This document shows, in pieces, positions 49,230 through 61,122 of a DNA stretch of 64,000 nucleotides. The notes under the pieces were generated by a model. It ran no database searches and had not been told where the DNA came from. It saw only the letters and a program-made list of their open reading frames with translations. Every line of letters starts with the position of its first letter. Within the stretch, counting starts at the first letter, position 1. The translations under genes and the position numbers were made by a program. This DNA is from Isoetes taiwanensis. Its lineage: Eukaryota; Streptophyta; Lycopodiopsida; Isoetales; Isoetaceae. Where the stretch lies: NCBI GenBank assembly GCA_021234155.1, contig JAJEKV010000003.1, forward strand, positions 23,157,569 through 23,221,568, written 5' to 3'.

Positions 49230-49541
49230 ATGGCTGGGCGTCATGAAGGTTCCCAAAACAAAGGAGTGACCAGAGGAAAGCTTATTGAGTTACTCAGAAG
49301 GGCTGGCATTGAGCACCCCAGCCCACAGCCTTCAAAGGCACAATTGCTTGAGTTGTGTAGGCTACACAAGATTGATCTTACTGGCGGGAATGCAGGCACA
49401 ATCACACAATTTATTCCCAGTTTGCAGCCATGTGCAAATACTTCCAAGGCTAGAGAAATCCCTGCTGAGAACATTCAGTTTGTTCCTGATTCTGGAGATG
49501 AAGAGGACGGTTTCTCAGATGAGGATATTCAGCTCAATCAG
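49230..49541 (+). CDS. SAP-like N-terminal exon, copy A
   Basis: From ATG 49230, which follows a possible acceptor (gtgcttacag), 104 codons lead to the donor cag|gtttaac. The first half holds TRGKLIELLRRAGIE followed by PSKAQLLELCRLHKI. This is a helix-turn-helix pattern like SAP domains, which bind DNA or RNA. The second half is acidic (PDSGDEEDGFSDEDI). Copy B-prime has the same exon (60157-59843) with about half the residues identical, which supports purifying selection on a protein. It should be joined to the central and RT exons by splicing; the mature start is not proven. Confidence 0.6.
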
Positions 49542-50946
49542 GTTTAACATAGACTCTTATTCCTGCTATGTTTGGATTTATTTTACTTGTACGTTCCCCT
49601 ATATTAATATGTTCTGAAACCTGGCTATAACACAAATAATTGCTTCTATTTTATATGCTGATGATCATTTAACCTTTACATTTAAGCTGTTCCTACCTTA
49701 AAATTTTCTCACGAATTCTATAAGGTGGTTGTCTAAATGCATGAATTATATTTGCTGTCCTTTTGGCTTAGTTGTTCAGGATTCCATGTTCTTGATACAC
49801 TTTATTTCCTGAACCATTGTCTGAATAAGAGCATTCCTTGTATAGTTCTTACATCTATATTATGATTCTTTTACCAGTTCTATTGTCTGTTTAAGGCTAC
49901 ATTCTCAATCTGCTTTCTATTGCATAAATCAGACTAAATTATGGTTTACTAGTGGTGTATATTTCTTAGATAATTTGGAACTGTTTATGCCTAACTTTGT
50001 TATTTCCCCTTTGCTGTTCTTTTTGTAGGTTAGTTGCAGATATAGGTCTTAATAGTTTTTAGTTTATTGATGAACTAGTAAGTTCTAATATAGCATTGTC
50101 TAACCCACATAACCTATCCTGCATTTAGTTTCTTTATCTTTCATGCATTCTTTATTTCGCATTAAATTGTTTACTCAAATATGTTGTCTGCAAGATCCCG
50201 CTACTTTCACATTTGAATAAATCACTTAATATATGGCTATTTTTAGAGGAATAATAACTCTGCTATACATGATTATCTAAAGATCTATTGATTTATGGCT
50301 CATTTGGGTAAAGGGCGAAAAGCCAAAGATGTTTTCTGCTTACCTGCTAGTCAATTTCAGTATTACCCATTAGGCTAATATCTGATTTGTTTGACTGCAG
50401 GTAACCAAACATCTTTTTCCCAATCTCGTATGGTTGTGGTGTTTTGAAGAACTTGTGTATTAAACTGATCTTCCACTGTATTTATTATTTGTACATGAAT
50501 TGTTTTTTTAGACTGCTCCAAAGGTATTTACCTATCATTATGTAAACTTTAGTGTTTATGAAATGGTAAATTTACTTCATCTTTTGTTCTTTCTATCATT
50601 ATGTAAACTTTTGTGGTTATGAAAGGGTAAATTTACTTCATCTTTTGTTCTCTCTAAATTTTAAATATGAATCTCTAAGGCCTCCCCTTTGGGGTCAGAT
50701 AAGTCCAGTAGTCTTCTTGGTTACTTGGATGATTAGTTAAGCCTTTGGTTTTTTCTAGTCTTGTCTATATATCACCCGATTTCTGGTCACTGGTCTTACC
50801 GGTGAAGGCCTTGGAGATTCTTTCTTAACCTTCACTATTTCTTTCTTAACCTTCACTAATTCTTCCTGATTTATCTAATCTCTGATTTTTTAGATAATTT
50901 ATATCCTACTGATTTATTAACTATTTATCTGGCGTTGGTGTTATAG

Positions 50947-52497
50947 GAAGGGGCTAATATTAATATTGACCCTATTACCCTGAAGGTATGTAACCAGCAG
51001 ACTAATTACCAACAACCGCTTACAAATAGACCTGGTTGGTACAATGAAGTTGGTGTACATGGGTATGCTGCTGCAGGAATTACTGCTCCAAACAAAGCTG
51101 TACAAACAGTTCTTGGTTGCATAATGCTAAAGGACCTACATAAGGTTTTTATTGCCAAAGAATGTGAACTTGTTGAGGGGGACATCTCAGCCATCCTATT
51201 TCTCGGTTTTGACAGAATGTTGGAATTAGTGGGCAGCTTTAAATCCAAGGATTTAGATCACTGCAAGGATTTGATTCATCAGGCTTATCTGAACCTTCCT
51301 GCTGCTCATATTCAGGCTGACACAAATGATGTGTTTGATCTTTTGGCATTTATTAAGGGCCTGACTATCCTTGAAAGGACTAATTCCTTGAAAATTTCAT
51401 ATCCACCAAATGATCCTGAGATTCCTACTGTCAATGAGACCGAAGATTCACCTCCTATATTTGACAACTGTTTATTTGATTTAAGCATGATTCCTGTCAT
51501 AGAACAGATTCCTGCTGTTGCAGTTCCAGCAAGAGAAGATCCTAGCAAGGAAGATTTGGCCAAAACAGAACTGCTCAGGTACAATATTAAGGAGATGAAT
51601 CTTTTTAACTGTGGACCTTTCCCTATGATGACCAGCAGGAACGTGGAAATACATGGAGAACAGTTCCAACATACACTCTAGAACAGTAAGAATCTGGGCA
51701 TTGTAGCTCCAATCAGCAAAGAATCGCTTATTCTGCTGGCACGTCTACAAAAGGAGGAAGTCTTGAAGGCTGAAAGTAATGCTCTTTCTTGCATCAAACC
51801 TTTTAAAAGGATTGATTACAAATTTCCTTTCAAATTAGATTTTCTTGGAAGGACATGTGAATTGGGCAATGGCCTTTTCGTTGGACAAAAAGGACACATG
51901 GCTAAGGTGGAAGAAAAGAGAATTGACTTTTACCTGAAAAAGATATGGCGCACTTACTGTCCATTTGTAAAGTGCAATTGTGATAAGATTTCAGACAAGA
52001 AATGCCCTGATAACATCACATGGTTTGATCATTTACTCTGGCATATGCTAAATAACCTTGAGAAGATATGGCCGAATGATGCCATACACATTAGGTTTGC
52101 TCGGTTTTCAGCCTTCTTATCTTCTGAACCCATCAAAACTGTGGTGCTGACATATATTGGCTACCTAGCTGTCAGAAAGATCTTGATTGACATGACACAT
52201 AAATTTGCTGAAGCTGATGGAAAGACTGATTATGACTTCAAGCAGCAGTTTGGAAATCACAAGGTGATTGATGTCTTGGAAAAGACTATTAAACCAATAT
52301 CGTTCTTATATGCACACCAACATGACAATGCAAGTTTGGGATATCTATCTGGCAGAAAAAGGGCACAGACCAATAACACTATGGCTTCTGGTATACTCAG
52401 GCCCCCTAAACTGTCTAAGAGTTCTGCTGGCTCTAGTTCCTCTAGTGCTACTAGTCGGGTCACTAACATTGGGGGGAATTCGAATACCAGACTCTAG
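50947..52497 (+). pseudogene. Central exon of the RT element, copy A, one in-frame stop
   Basis: After the acceptor ttatag the frame runs EGANINIDPITLK... through to 52497, broken only by TAG at 51679-51681 (after EQFQHTL). The downstream half holds a cysteine cluster, YCPFVKCNCDKISDKKCPDN, and ends near a Ser-rich stretch. Copy B shows the same cluster (YCSFFKCDCDKICDEKCPDN) and neighbouring blocks (WFDHLLW, SGILRPPKLSK). The cluster could bind zinc; this is inferred. The 3' border of the exon is unclear in copy A because the frame closes at 52497, about 40 bp before a usable donor (aaaag|gtagc). Confidence 0.65.
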
Positions 52498-52656
52498 TTT
52501 GGCCTTCAAAACTGATCATACAGGCTGCTGAAAAAGGTAGCATGTCTAATGCATATACTTCATAGGCCACAGTGCCTTTATACTCTTTTAAACTACTTTC
52601 TATGGGTTTTGCCCAACTGGAATTAATTTAGTAACTTTGGTTTCTATTTATTGCAG

Positions 52657-54729
52657 AACAAAAGACACAGACGTATTATTACAAGACCAGATGGTACAAG
52701 AAAGTTGCAGGTTATTAAGGAAAAGCAAAAAAATAAATATGTTCACTTTTCATATTTTTCAAAAGTTTTGGACAAAATCAAGTTTAATGATATCTTTAGA
52801 ACAGTCCTCATTAGGTATTTTGGGAATACTGGCCAAGATTTGTGGCAGTCTACTACTTTTGGATGGCGGTATTCATCTAACCTGAAGGACATTTTCTACA
52901 AACCAAAAATGATCTTTGCTGAGTCAACCATTTGTACTTGCCCTTGTGGCATCCTTGGTTTAAAGAAATACATTGATCCCAGCATTGGTCACATCAGGAC
53001 TATTGATTTGAAAATTGTGCACAATAATACTGTAAGAAAATGGTTTTCCCTTGGACTTAATCATATCCCAGATTTCCCTTTTACTTTAGAAAGATTCAAA
53101 TCAGAAATGTTTGAAACTGTTGAGCAGTTTTTTGATGTGCATAAAAATACGCTCTTGGATATTGATGAAAACATGATTGATGAATGCAAGCATACTATTA
53201 TGAAGGAAACTAAATGGCTTGCTAAAGCTTTCATTGCAGAAAATACAGGGTTTCAGAAAAAATTCCATATTTTGGATGAAAAGGTTATCAAGAACATTGA
53301 TTGGTTGACTAATAATCTATACATTGCTGCAGTAGATAAGGCAGCCAATAACCCATGTTTTATCTGCCCCCTACACATTAGAGAAGCTGCTACTAACAGA
53401 CTTAATAGCACTGATTTCTCCAGATGCTACATTGATCAGGAAATATTAGTTAATAATATCTTGGATGATATCAGGAATTTGCTTGGTGAAGGGCATTACT
53501 CAAGCACCAATTTACCCTACCTCTTGGGAATCTTCAAAGCGCATAAGTCTGATTATAGGTGGATCACGAATGCCCACGATACCATTTTTTCTATTGTAGC
53601 TTCCATTCTTGCTGCTGGTCTCAACCTCATTACAGAATTATGGCCCTCTATTACTTGGGAAAAATGCAAGGCAGCAAACATGTTTACCACTAACAAGATC
53701 AGGGCATCTTTTATGGTCAATTCCATATAAGATGTGGTCTGTAATTTGCCATCCAAGATCTCAGATGTCTTTGTGGCCGATATTACTAAATGCTATGAAA
53801 ACATTCCTTTAGATGGTAATGATGGCATTTGCCAGGTTTTAAATGAGGTTATCAAATTGGCTTGGAATTACAAAAGAAAGGAAAATGCTGGGACTGATAT
53901 GTGGTATCACTTAAACAACAATAGAAGTGTTACTGTTGTATGGAAATCCAGAATACCTGATGGTAACTACTGGACAAGGTTAAGCAAGGAAACTTTCACT
54001 CAGCTAAACAATTGGCTGCTCAATAACTGTTTTTTGGCCATGTACAATGGTATTTGGAAGCAGACCAGAGGTATACCTATGGGATTCGCCTCAAGCCCTG
54101 GGTGGTGCAACTTATACTTGGCCTGGTTTGAGTTCAGGTTTATTATGAATTTGATTTCACAAGGCAAATTACATATGGCAGCTGAGTTCAATAATACCTT
54201 TAGGTATATGGATGATATTCTGGGGATTGATAATCCACACATTAGGAAGTGTTTGGGTATTACAGATTGTACAGATAATTTTATGCAGCTTTATAATCTG
54301 ATACTTTTGGGGATTAAAGATGAGACTATATATGACACAGGTTGTACCTCTATTGGTAGGAGGGCGGATTTTCTCAATATGAGTATTGAAGTTTTTGCAC
54401 CACATCTTGGGATTTATGCTATGTACAGATACGACAAAAGATGCAAACTCCCCTTTGCAGTTTCAAAATTTATCCATGCTTGTAGCTGTCGACCCTATTT
54501 GATGGCCTGCAATGTTATTCTTTCCCAAATACAGCCATATATTTATGTGCATAACAACCCCATCAGAGCTGCAGGTGATTTACTAGGTCTTATGAACATT
54601 TTCATAAGCAATGGCTTTAACAAGAAGGATGTATGGCATAAGGTTATTAAATTTCTACAGGAGCAGACTTTTCCAGGTCTTAACTATGACATTGGCATCC
54701 TTATCTTTGAACTTAACAGACACAAGTAA
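52657..54729 (+). pseudogene. Reverse transcriptase exon, copy A, one in-frame stop
   Basis: The exon opens after ttattgcag. Blocks in order: STTFGWRYSSNLKD, VDKAANNPCFICP, LPYLLGIFKAHKSDYRWITN, motif A VFVADITKCYENIPLDG, motif B TRGIPMGFASSP, motif C FRYMDDIL, and a C-terminal region (YAMYRYDKRCKLPFAVSKF). It ends ELNRHK at 54729. A single TAA at 53728-53730 replaces the tyrosine found in copy B (NSVYDVV); otherwise the frame is continuous. The catalytic Asp residues are present, so the enzyme was active before the stop arose. The block after motif C resembles the region following the RT core in Penelope-like enzymes. Confidence 0.85.
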
Positions 54730-54813
54730 GTTTCTATACCATTCATATTTTACCATTTATTGAGATCCAATGCAAGTTGTTTTAGTCATAATTTTACTGA
54801 ATTTTAGTTGGCA

Positions 54814-54896
54814 GGAGGGTCCCTTTGCTAGCAAAGGGGTCCTCCAGCCCTTTTTGCTAGTACATTGGACCTTATCTGCCTTCCGGTTGGAGGCAG
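54814..54896 (+). terminator. 3'-terminal double stem-loop of copy A
   Basis: Hairpin 1: GGAGGGTCCCTTTG (54814-54827) pairs with CAAAGGGGTCCTCC (54832-54845), loop CTAG, 14 bp including two G-T pairs. Hairpin 2: CTGCC-T-TCC-GGTT-GGA-GGCAG (54876-54896), with a bulged T. Copy B has both structures in the same order. I use this type label for a structured 3' end; its role (RT recognition, processing or termination) is not known. Confidence 0.7.
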
Positions 54897-54909
54897 GGAT
54901 ATATATATA

Positions 54910-57617
54910 TCAATTCCACTAGGCCACTCTACTTCCCTTATTGATTGAATCTTGGCCAAGTCATCATAATCCAACAGATAGTAGAATGGTTACCATACTG
55001 AAATTTATGTCGTTACTACAATCCTGGCCGTATACTGGCAATAGAGCTTTGGTTCAGGACAAAATACCAATTGTTCAAAACTGGTTCTGAAAATGTGGGG
55101 TGGAGTCTTTTACATACTGCATAGTTCCAATAGATTTGTTAAAACTCTGATCAGAAGGTTATTCTAGAGCAAAAGAAGGGCATTACAATTTCTGGTTGAT
55201 TTTTATCTCAATATTTACTTTTTGTGCTTAAGTTTCATAAGATATTTATTACCTTATGATGTATTACCATAGGCATCATACTAATATGATTTAGTAAATA
55301 TGTTCTCTGCAGAGAATTATTGATTGATTTCTATGTTTTGTAGGGATTGACATGCTCTAATGTTGGCCCTAGTTGACAATTTTTGAAAGTTCCATGAATT
55401 ACTACAAAGGTAAATTGTGGCTGATATGGTACATCATCAAAGTATGAGACCACTAGTAGTGTAATTTGCTCTAGGCATTACTTATAGGGGGTAGAATTAA
55501 ACTATACAACCACTATGAAGTTTATAGGCTTTCTCTATACGGGGCCTTGTCCACCAGAATATCTGTTCTACTAATATACGTTTCACATGTAATGAACATT
55601 ACTGAAGTTTGAATAGATTATGATCATTGATTCATTGCATACGGATACACCTTCTAAATACTATATGGCAATGGTATTTTCCCTTTGTTTTATTCTACAT
55701 GATATGTAAATACTCCACTATTTATGGTCATTTTAGGTTTAATAATTTGCAAACCCTAATGTGTTACTCTGCGAAGCCGGATACCCTAATCCCCTTGCCG
55801 GAAATGGATGAAGAAACTCCTCCTCGATTCGACTTGACTCAGGATAAAGTGCAAAACACGATCGGATATTAGCTCAAGATCCGTTACATGCATGACGGTG
55901 GCCTCAAATCGACCACGGATCTATCTGATTCACGGGGCAATGGTGAGATCAAGATTTTATCGTCTTGTAACCCGGATCTACTTGTGTTCGTTAAGCATTA
56001 AACTAAAGGGTAATGTAAATTCTTGTCTTGGTGGCTCTACTATAAATAAATGCACCATTATCATATTTGTCGTATTTACTACGAGAATGGTCGGGGTCAT
56101 GAAGGTTCCGAGAACAAAGGAGTGACCAGAGGAAAGCTTATTGAGTTACTTTCGTAAGGGTGGCATTGAGCACCCCACCCACGACCTTCAAAGGCACAAT
56201 TGCTTGAGTTGTGTAGGCTACACAAGATTGATCTTCTTGGCGGGGAATGCGAGGCACAATCACACAATTTATTCCCGTTTGCAGCCATGTGCAAATACTT
56301 CCAAGGCTAGAGAAATCCTGCCGAGAACATTGGTTTGTTCCTCGATTCGGAGATGAAGAGGACGGTCTCGGATGAGGATATTCACTCAATTAATCAGGTT
56401 TAACATAGACTCTTATTCGCTATGTTTGGATTTATTTTACTTGTACGTTCCCCTATATTAATATGTTAAAACCGGCTATAACACAAATAATTGCTTCTAT
56501 TTTATATCTTCGATGATCATTTAACCTTTACATTTAAGTTGTTCCTACCTTAAAATTTTCTCACGAATTCTATAAGGTGGTTGTCTAAATGCATGAATTA
56601 TATTTGCTGTCCTTTTGGCTTAGTTGTTCAGGATTCCATGTTCTTGATACACTTTATTTCCTGAACCATTGTCTGAATAAGAGCATTCCTTGTATAGTTC
56701 TTACATCTATATTATGATTCTTTTACCAGTTCTATTGTCTGTTTAAGGCTACATTCTCAATCTGCTTTCTATTGCATAAATCAGACTAAATTATGGTTTA
56801 CTAGTGGTGTATATTTCTTAGATAATTTGGAACTGTTTATGCCTAACTTTGTTATTTCCCCTTTGCTGTTCTTTTTGTAGGTTAGTTGCAGATATAGGTC
56901 TTAATAGTTTTTAGTTTATTGATGAACTAGTAAGTTCTAATATAGCATTGTCTAACCCACATAACCTATCCTGCATTTAGTTTCTTTATCTTTCATGCAT
57001 TCTTTATTTCTGCATTAAATTGTTTACTCAAATATGTTGTCTGCGCATCCTGCTACTTTCACATTTGAATAAATCACTTAATATATGGCTATTTTTAGAG
57101 GAATAATAACTCTGCTATACATGATTATCTAAAGATCTATTGATTTATGGCTCATTTGGGTAAAGGGCGAAAAGCCAAAGATGTTTTCTGCTTACCTGCT
57201 AGTCAATTTCAGTATTACCCATTAGGCTAATATCTGATTTGTTTGACTGCAGGTAACCAAACATCTTTTTCCCAATCTCGTATGGTTGTGGTGTTTTGAA
57301 GAACTTGTGTATTAAACTGATCTTCCACTGTATTTATTATTTGTACATGAATTGTTTTTTTAGACTGCTCCAAAGGTATTTACCTATCATTATGTAAACT
57401 TTAGTGTTTATGAAATGGTAAATTTACTTCATCTTTTGTTCTTTCTATCATTATGTAAACTTTTGTGGTTATGAAAGGGTAAATTTACTTCATCTTTTGT
57501 TCTCTCTAAATTTTAAATATGAATCTCTAAGGCCTCCCCTTTGGGGTCAGATAAGTCCAGTAGTCTTCTTGGCTACTTGGATAATTAGTTAAGCCTTTGG
57601 TTTTTTCTAGTCTTGTC
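54910..57617 (+). mobile_element. RT element, copy A-prime (5' part only)
   Basis: It starts tcaattccactaggcc after a short TA run and repeats 48053-50770 almost exactly, then stops at tctagtcttgtctatata inside the long first intron. The introns are nearly identical to copy A, but the SAP exon region (55790-56400) carries many small differences, mostly at CTG or CAG, so its frame is broken. It has no central or RT exon. It lies head to tail behind copy A. Confidence 0.85.
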
Positions 57618-57641
57618 TATATATATATATATATATATATA
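57618..57641. repeat. Short (TA)n at the meeting point of copies A-prime and B-prime
   Basis: About 24 bp of TA joins the cut end of A-prime (plus) and the cut end of B-prime (minus). On both sides the element stops at homologous positions, shortly after ggcctcccctttggggtc on each strand reading. Confidence 0.85.
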
Positions 57642-60600
57642 CTAAACTGAACAAATCCTTGTGACTTGTCAAGTCATCCAAATCTTTAACAAGATTGGAC
57701 TTATCAGACCCCAAAAGGGGAGGCCTTAGAGATTTCCAAAATATCCTAAGAAAAATCAAAAAACCAGAACTGATTACAACCTAGGGTTGCTTCTGAAGAA
57801 CCACATAAGAGCCAGTAAAAAGTAAAGGAGGGCAAAGCCCCATATAAGACAAAATTTAACTATGTTTCATAAGGAGAATATAACAACAATCAAAAAAGCA
57901 AATTGTTCTATTAAAATAGCCCTAACATTCTAAAATATCAAAACTGATTACAACCTAGGGTTGTTTCAATAATCCTAAACTGTTGTTTCAGCCAAGCACC
58001 AGTAGACAGTAAAGGAGAATGGGCCCAATACTAGACAGGACTTAAATATGTTTTAAAGGAAAATTACATAAGGAAAATAGATACCAGTAACCCATAAACT
58101 GATTTCATTTAAAATGAGCCAAAAAACTTTAGAGTACATAAACATATAAGTGAAAGAATACCATTTGTTTTGCTGTCAAAAAATCCCGAAAATAACCAGG
58201 TAAGATATCTTACCATATAGCTTTTAAATAACACTATAATATTTGTTCATATCCCAAGCATGCGGAATGCCTAAAAAACCACAAGACAAGGGAGAAGGAG
58301 TTCGGTTACTGCCAGCAAAAATGCACTTGTTAGCCTAAGAAGGGTAAAAATGCATATGCTAGCAGGTAAGCTATGAACAACCTTGGCCTTTCGGCCCTTT
58401 ACCCTCAGATTCAAATAGAATTTCATAATCAATAATAAGAACAAAGGAGCTAAAGTACATGAGAAACAAATTAACCTAGGTAGCCGAAGCAAAAAATTCA
58501 GTATGATTCCAAGAAGAAGCTTAAGGTGCAACAAAAGCCAAAACAAAGGCCTCAGATCAAAAGGTTGCATAAAGATTGGATAAAACAGCAATTGTATATA
58601 ACGGAACATGGCAGGATTAAAAAACAGGAGCATGGTTAATCCCCTCAAAGAGGCTAAAGGAGACAGGCTTGTACCAGATCTACATAAACTACCTTACCAG
58701 CAGTGACATCTATTGACACAATAAATATTGGATAAACAGACCAAGAACCAAGTTAAAAGATTTTATGGGAATAACCCAAAATCCAGAGATCAGACTTGTT
58801 AAAGTAAAACTGTCAATTATGGCTAAAATAACAAGAATACAGGGTACAAATTGGAGGTCGCATCCAAGATTTAAAGGGTTCACAAAGTATGACCACATAA
58901 TCCTATTATTATACAACCAAAGTACATGGTGGAACAAGATTAACAGAAGCGAAATTAAAAGCACAGAACTACTAGGATCATCCAAACAAACAGGTAAACA
59001 AGACCCAACTATGTAAAAATGTAACATAATATCTGCAAAATAAATGATTAAACCCTTTACTAGACAAACCAGAAAATGCCGCCAATAGTATCAAGAAACG
59101 GCTCATGGTATGGCAAAAGAACAAGAGAATATTTACAGTATGAATTTGCAAACAATATTGGCAGCAGGGAAATGTAATAACAGCCAATAAATGGTGTTGA
59201 AAGCACTGATAGTAAATGAATTAAAACAGAGATAGTGTAAAAACAGCTATAGTTAGGGGATCCAGGGTTCAGAAAGCTAGAGCTAAAACGTGCAGATCCA
59301 AAGGTTAGAATATTTTCCTAAATAACAGAATGTGAGACATAGAAAGAAAGAAAGCCAAGGGCCGGAAACAAGAATAATCATGGTATAGGCAGGATTAATT
59401 ATCTGAGCTGGACATGATAAAGATTGGGTGCGAGGGAAAAAATAAAAACCCGGACTAGTAAAACCTTACACATCAGAAAAGAAATTATAGAGTAAATTGA
59501 GGCCAAAGGACGGTTAATAGCAGAAATTGCACTAACCACAAATTTGTTTGAGCAACACACCATATACCTTAGATTATCCAGGTTAGCAGCTAGCAAATAA
59601 GAAAAGATCCTAAACACAAACAAAACCTCGGCCAGCTTCACCAAACCTCAGATAACATAGGATAAACCACAAACAAATTATACTAGCATCGAGTATTAAC
59701 AAAGTAAAGGACAATTATAGATAAATGCTCAAGAACAAATTCCAGACTGAATACTACAGGTCTATTAACCAGACAAAACCCCAACATCTCAAAAACACAA
59801 GTATAAGAGAAGTAATGCATCAAAATTAATCTGAGGGAAAACCTGATTAGGCTGGATCTCCAGTTCTTCAGGTTCAACATCCTCTTCTGATTCAGAGAGA
59901 GGAACTACATCCACGTTGCTGGCAGAAACCTCCAGCCCTTTGGCTAATTTTCCAGCAGATCCCTGTCCTGGTATGAACTTCTTTATGCCAAGATCATTCC
60001 TATCTTTGTTAGGATCAAGCCCATGTTGCTTGCAGAGCTCAAGCAATTGGGATTTAGATGGTTGAGAAACACTGTGCTCCAGACCATTTCTCCTGAGAAA
60101 ATCAATCAGTTTCGCCCTAGTGTGGCCCTTGTTAGGGGCACCTTCCGGTCGCGTCATAGCATGAATTGTAAAAACTGAGCTCCAGGGTATAAGTACTGTC
60201 AGCAAAGCCAGATTAAAAATTGCTTTGAAGTTCATTAAACTAGAAATTAGTCTAAACCATATTAGCTTACAAGAAGCGTCAGGGTCGGAATGCCAGATAG
60301 GAATGCATGTAACTACCAGCTCCATGTGAAATATAATAGAATCTGTTAAACGTCCAGCCATATATACAAGTCAGCAGTGTACGATTGCTTGTAGCCGTGA
60401 TCAGATTGAGGTCGTGAGCCGCCGTGGGAAGCCGACTCCACTCCCAGCCATCGCTAGGGTTTCTGGGAAACTTAGGTTAGGTAACAAGTGAAAAAATCGT
60501 CCATAAAGGAAAATTAGAAAAACCAACCTACTATAACATTAGGGTATTAATGAAAACATGAATTAAACATTCGACCATCACTATATGGACAAGGCAAAGG

Positions 60601-61007
60601 ATACAAAAACAAGTCATGTAACAATTCCTATGGACTTTGCAATGAATGCCATCCACGTCACATAATATAAGGTAAAACCCATGTAAGTATGTTTGCCAAC
60701 AATTAGCCCAATGGGTCATAATATTAGATGTCAGGAATCCATGAAACCAGTATTATATAAGAAGTGAAAACAAAGTATAAGAGTCAAAGAAATATACAAT
60801 GTTCAGAGCGAAAAAACTTCCTTAATGACAACATTGTTACCATTTAAGAACAAAGCCAAAAGAGTGCCAGAACCAAATGTCCGAGCCTGCATGGGGTATC
60901 AAAACTGGAGAGAGATTATTCAATTAACAGAGCAAGTTGGCTTCCCAACCAAGGGCCCATGCCCAGAGTAATACTGTAAGTTAACCAAGAACTCAACAAA
61001 TACTTCG
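57642..61007 (-). mobile_element. RT element, copy B-prime (5' part only)
   Basis: Read on the minus strand it starts after the TA run at 61008 and includes a 5' region, the SAP-like exon (60157-59843) and a long intron, then stops near 57642. The last part reads ctctaaggcctccccttttg, as in copy A before its second exon. An intron segment of about 180 bp (gattacaacctagggttg near 57773 and 57945) is tandemly duplicated. No central or RT exon is present. It lies head to tail behind copy B. Confidence 0.75.
59843..60157 (-). CDS. SAP-like N-terminal exon, copy B-prime
   Basis: 105 codons from ATG 60157 (MTRPEGAPNKGHTRAKLIDF...), ending before donor cag|gttttcc at 59842. TRAKLIDFLRRNGLE and PSKSQLLELCKQHGL match the copy A exon, and the acidic tail (SESEEDVEPEELEIQPNQ) is also shared. 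The frame is open upstream to 60361, but the conserved part begins at 60157. Its own RT exon is missing because B-prime is truncated, so this exon cannot make a full protein here. Confidence 0.6.
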
Positions 61008-61033
61008 TATATATATATGTATATATATATATA
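61008..61033. repeat. Short TA run between copies B and B-prime
   Basis: TATATATATATGTATATATATATA separates the 3' end of copy B (minus) from the 5' end of B-prime, matching the TA run at 54899-54910 on the other side. Confidence 0.85.
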
Positions 61034-61039
61034 AGAAAC

Positions 61040-61115
61040 CTGCCTCCTACCGGAAGGCAAGGCTGGGTCCCATAAGAACAATAGGGACAGGGGGTCCCTA
61101 TGTCTAGGGACCCCC
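61040..61115 (-). terminator. 3'-terminal double stem-loop of copy B
   Basis: Hairpin 1 (61090-61115): an 11-bp perfect stem, GGGGGTCCCTA against TAGGGACCCCC with a 4-base loop. Hairpin 2 (about 61040-61060): on the minus strand TGCC-T-TCC-GGTA-GGA-GGCA with a bulged T. Stem sequences of hairpin 1 differ from copy A at several pairs, yet pairing is kept. Confidence 0.7.
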
Positions 61116-61122
61116 TTGCCAA

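Noticed and set aside
58271-59644. Minus-strand hydrophobic frames in B-prime (58271-58648, 58710-59027, 59399-59644)
   Set aside because: They lie in the long intron of the RT element, have T-rich translations and no counterpart kept in copy A.
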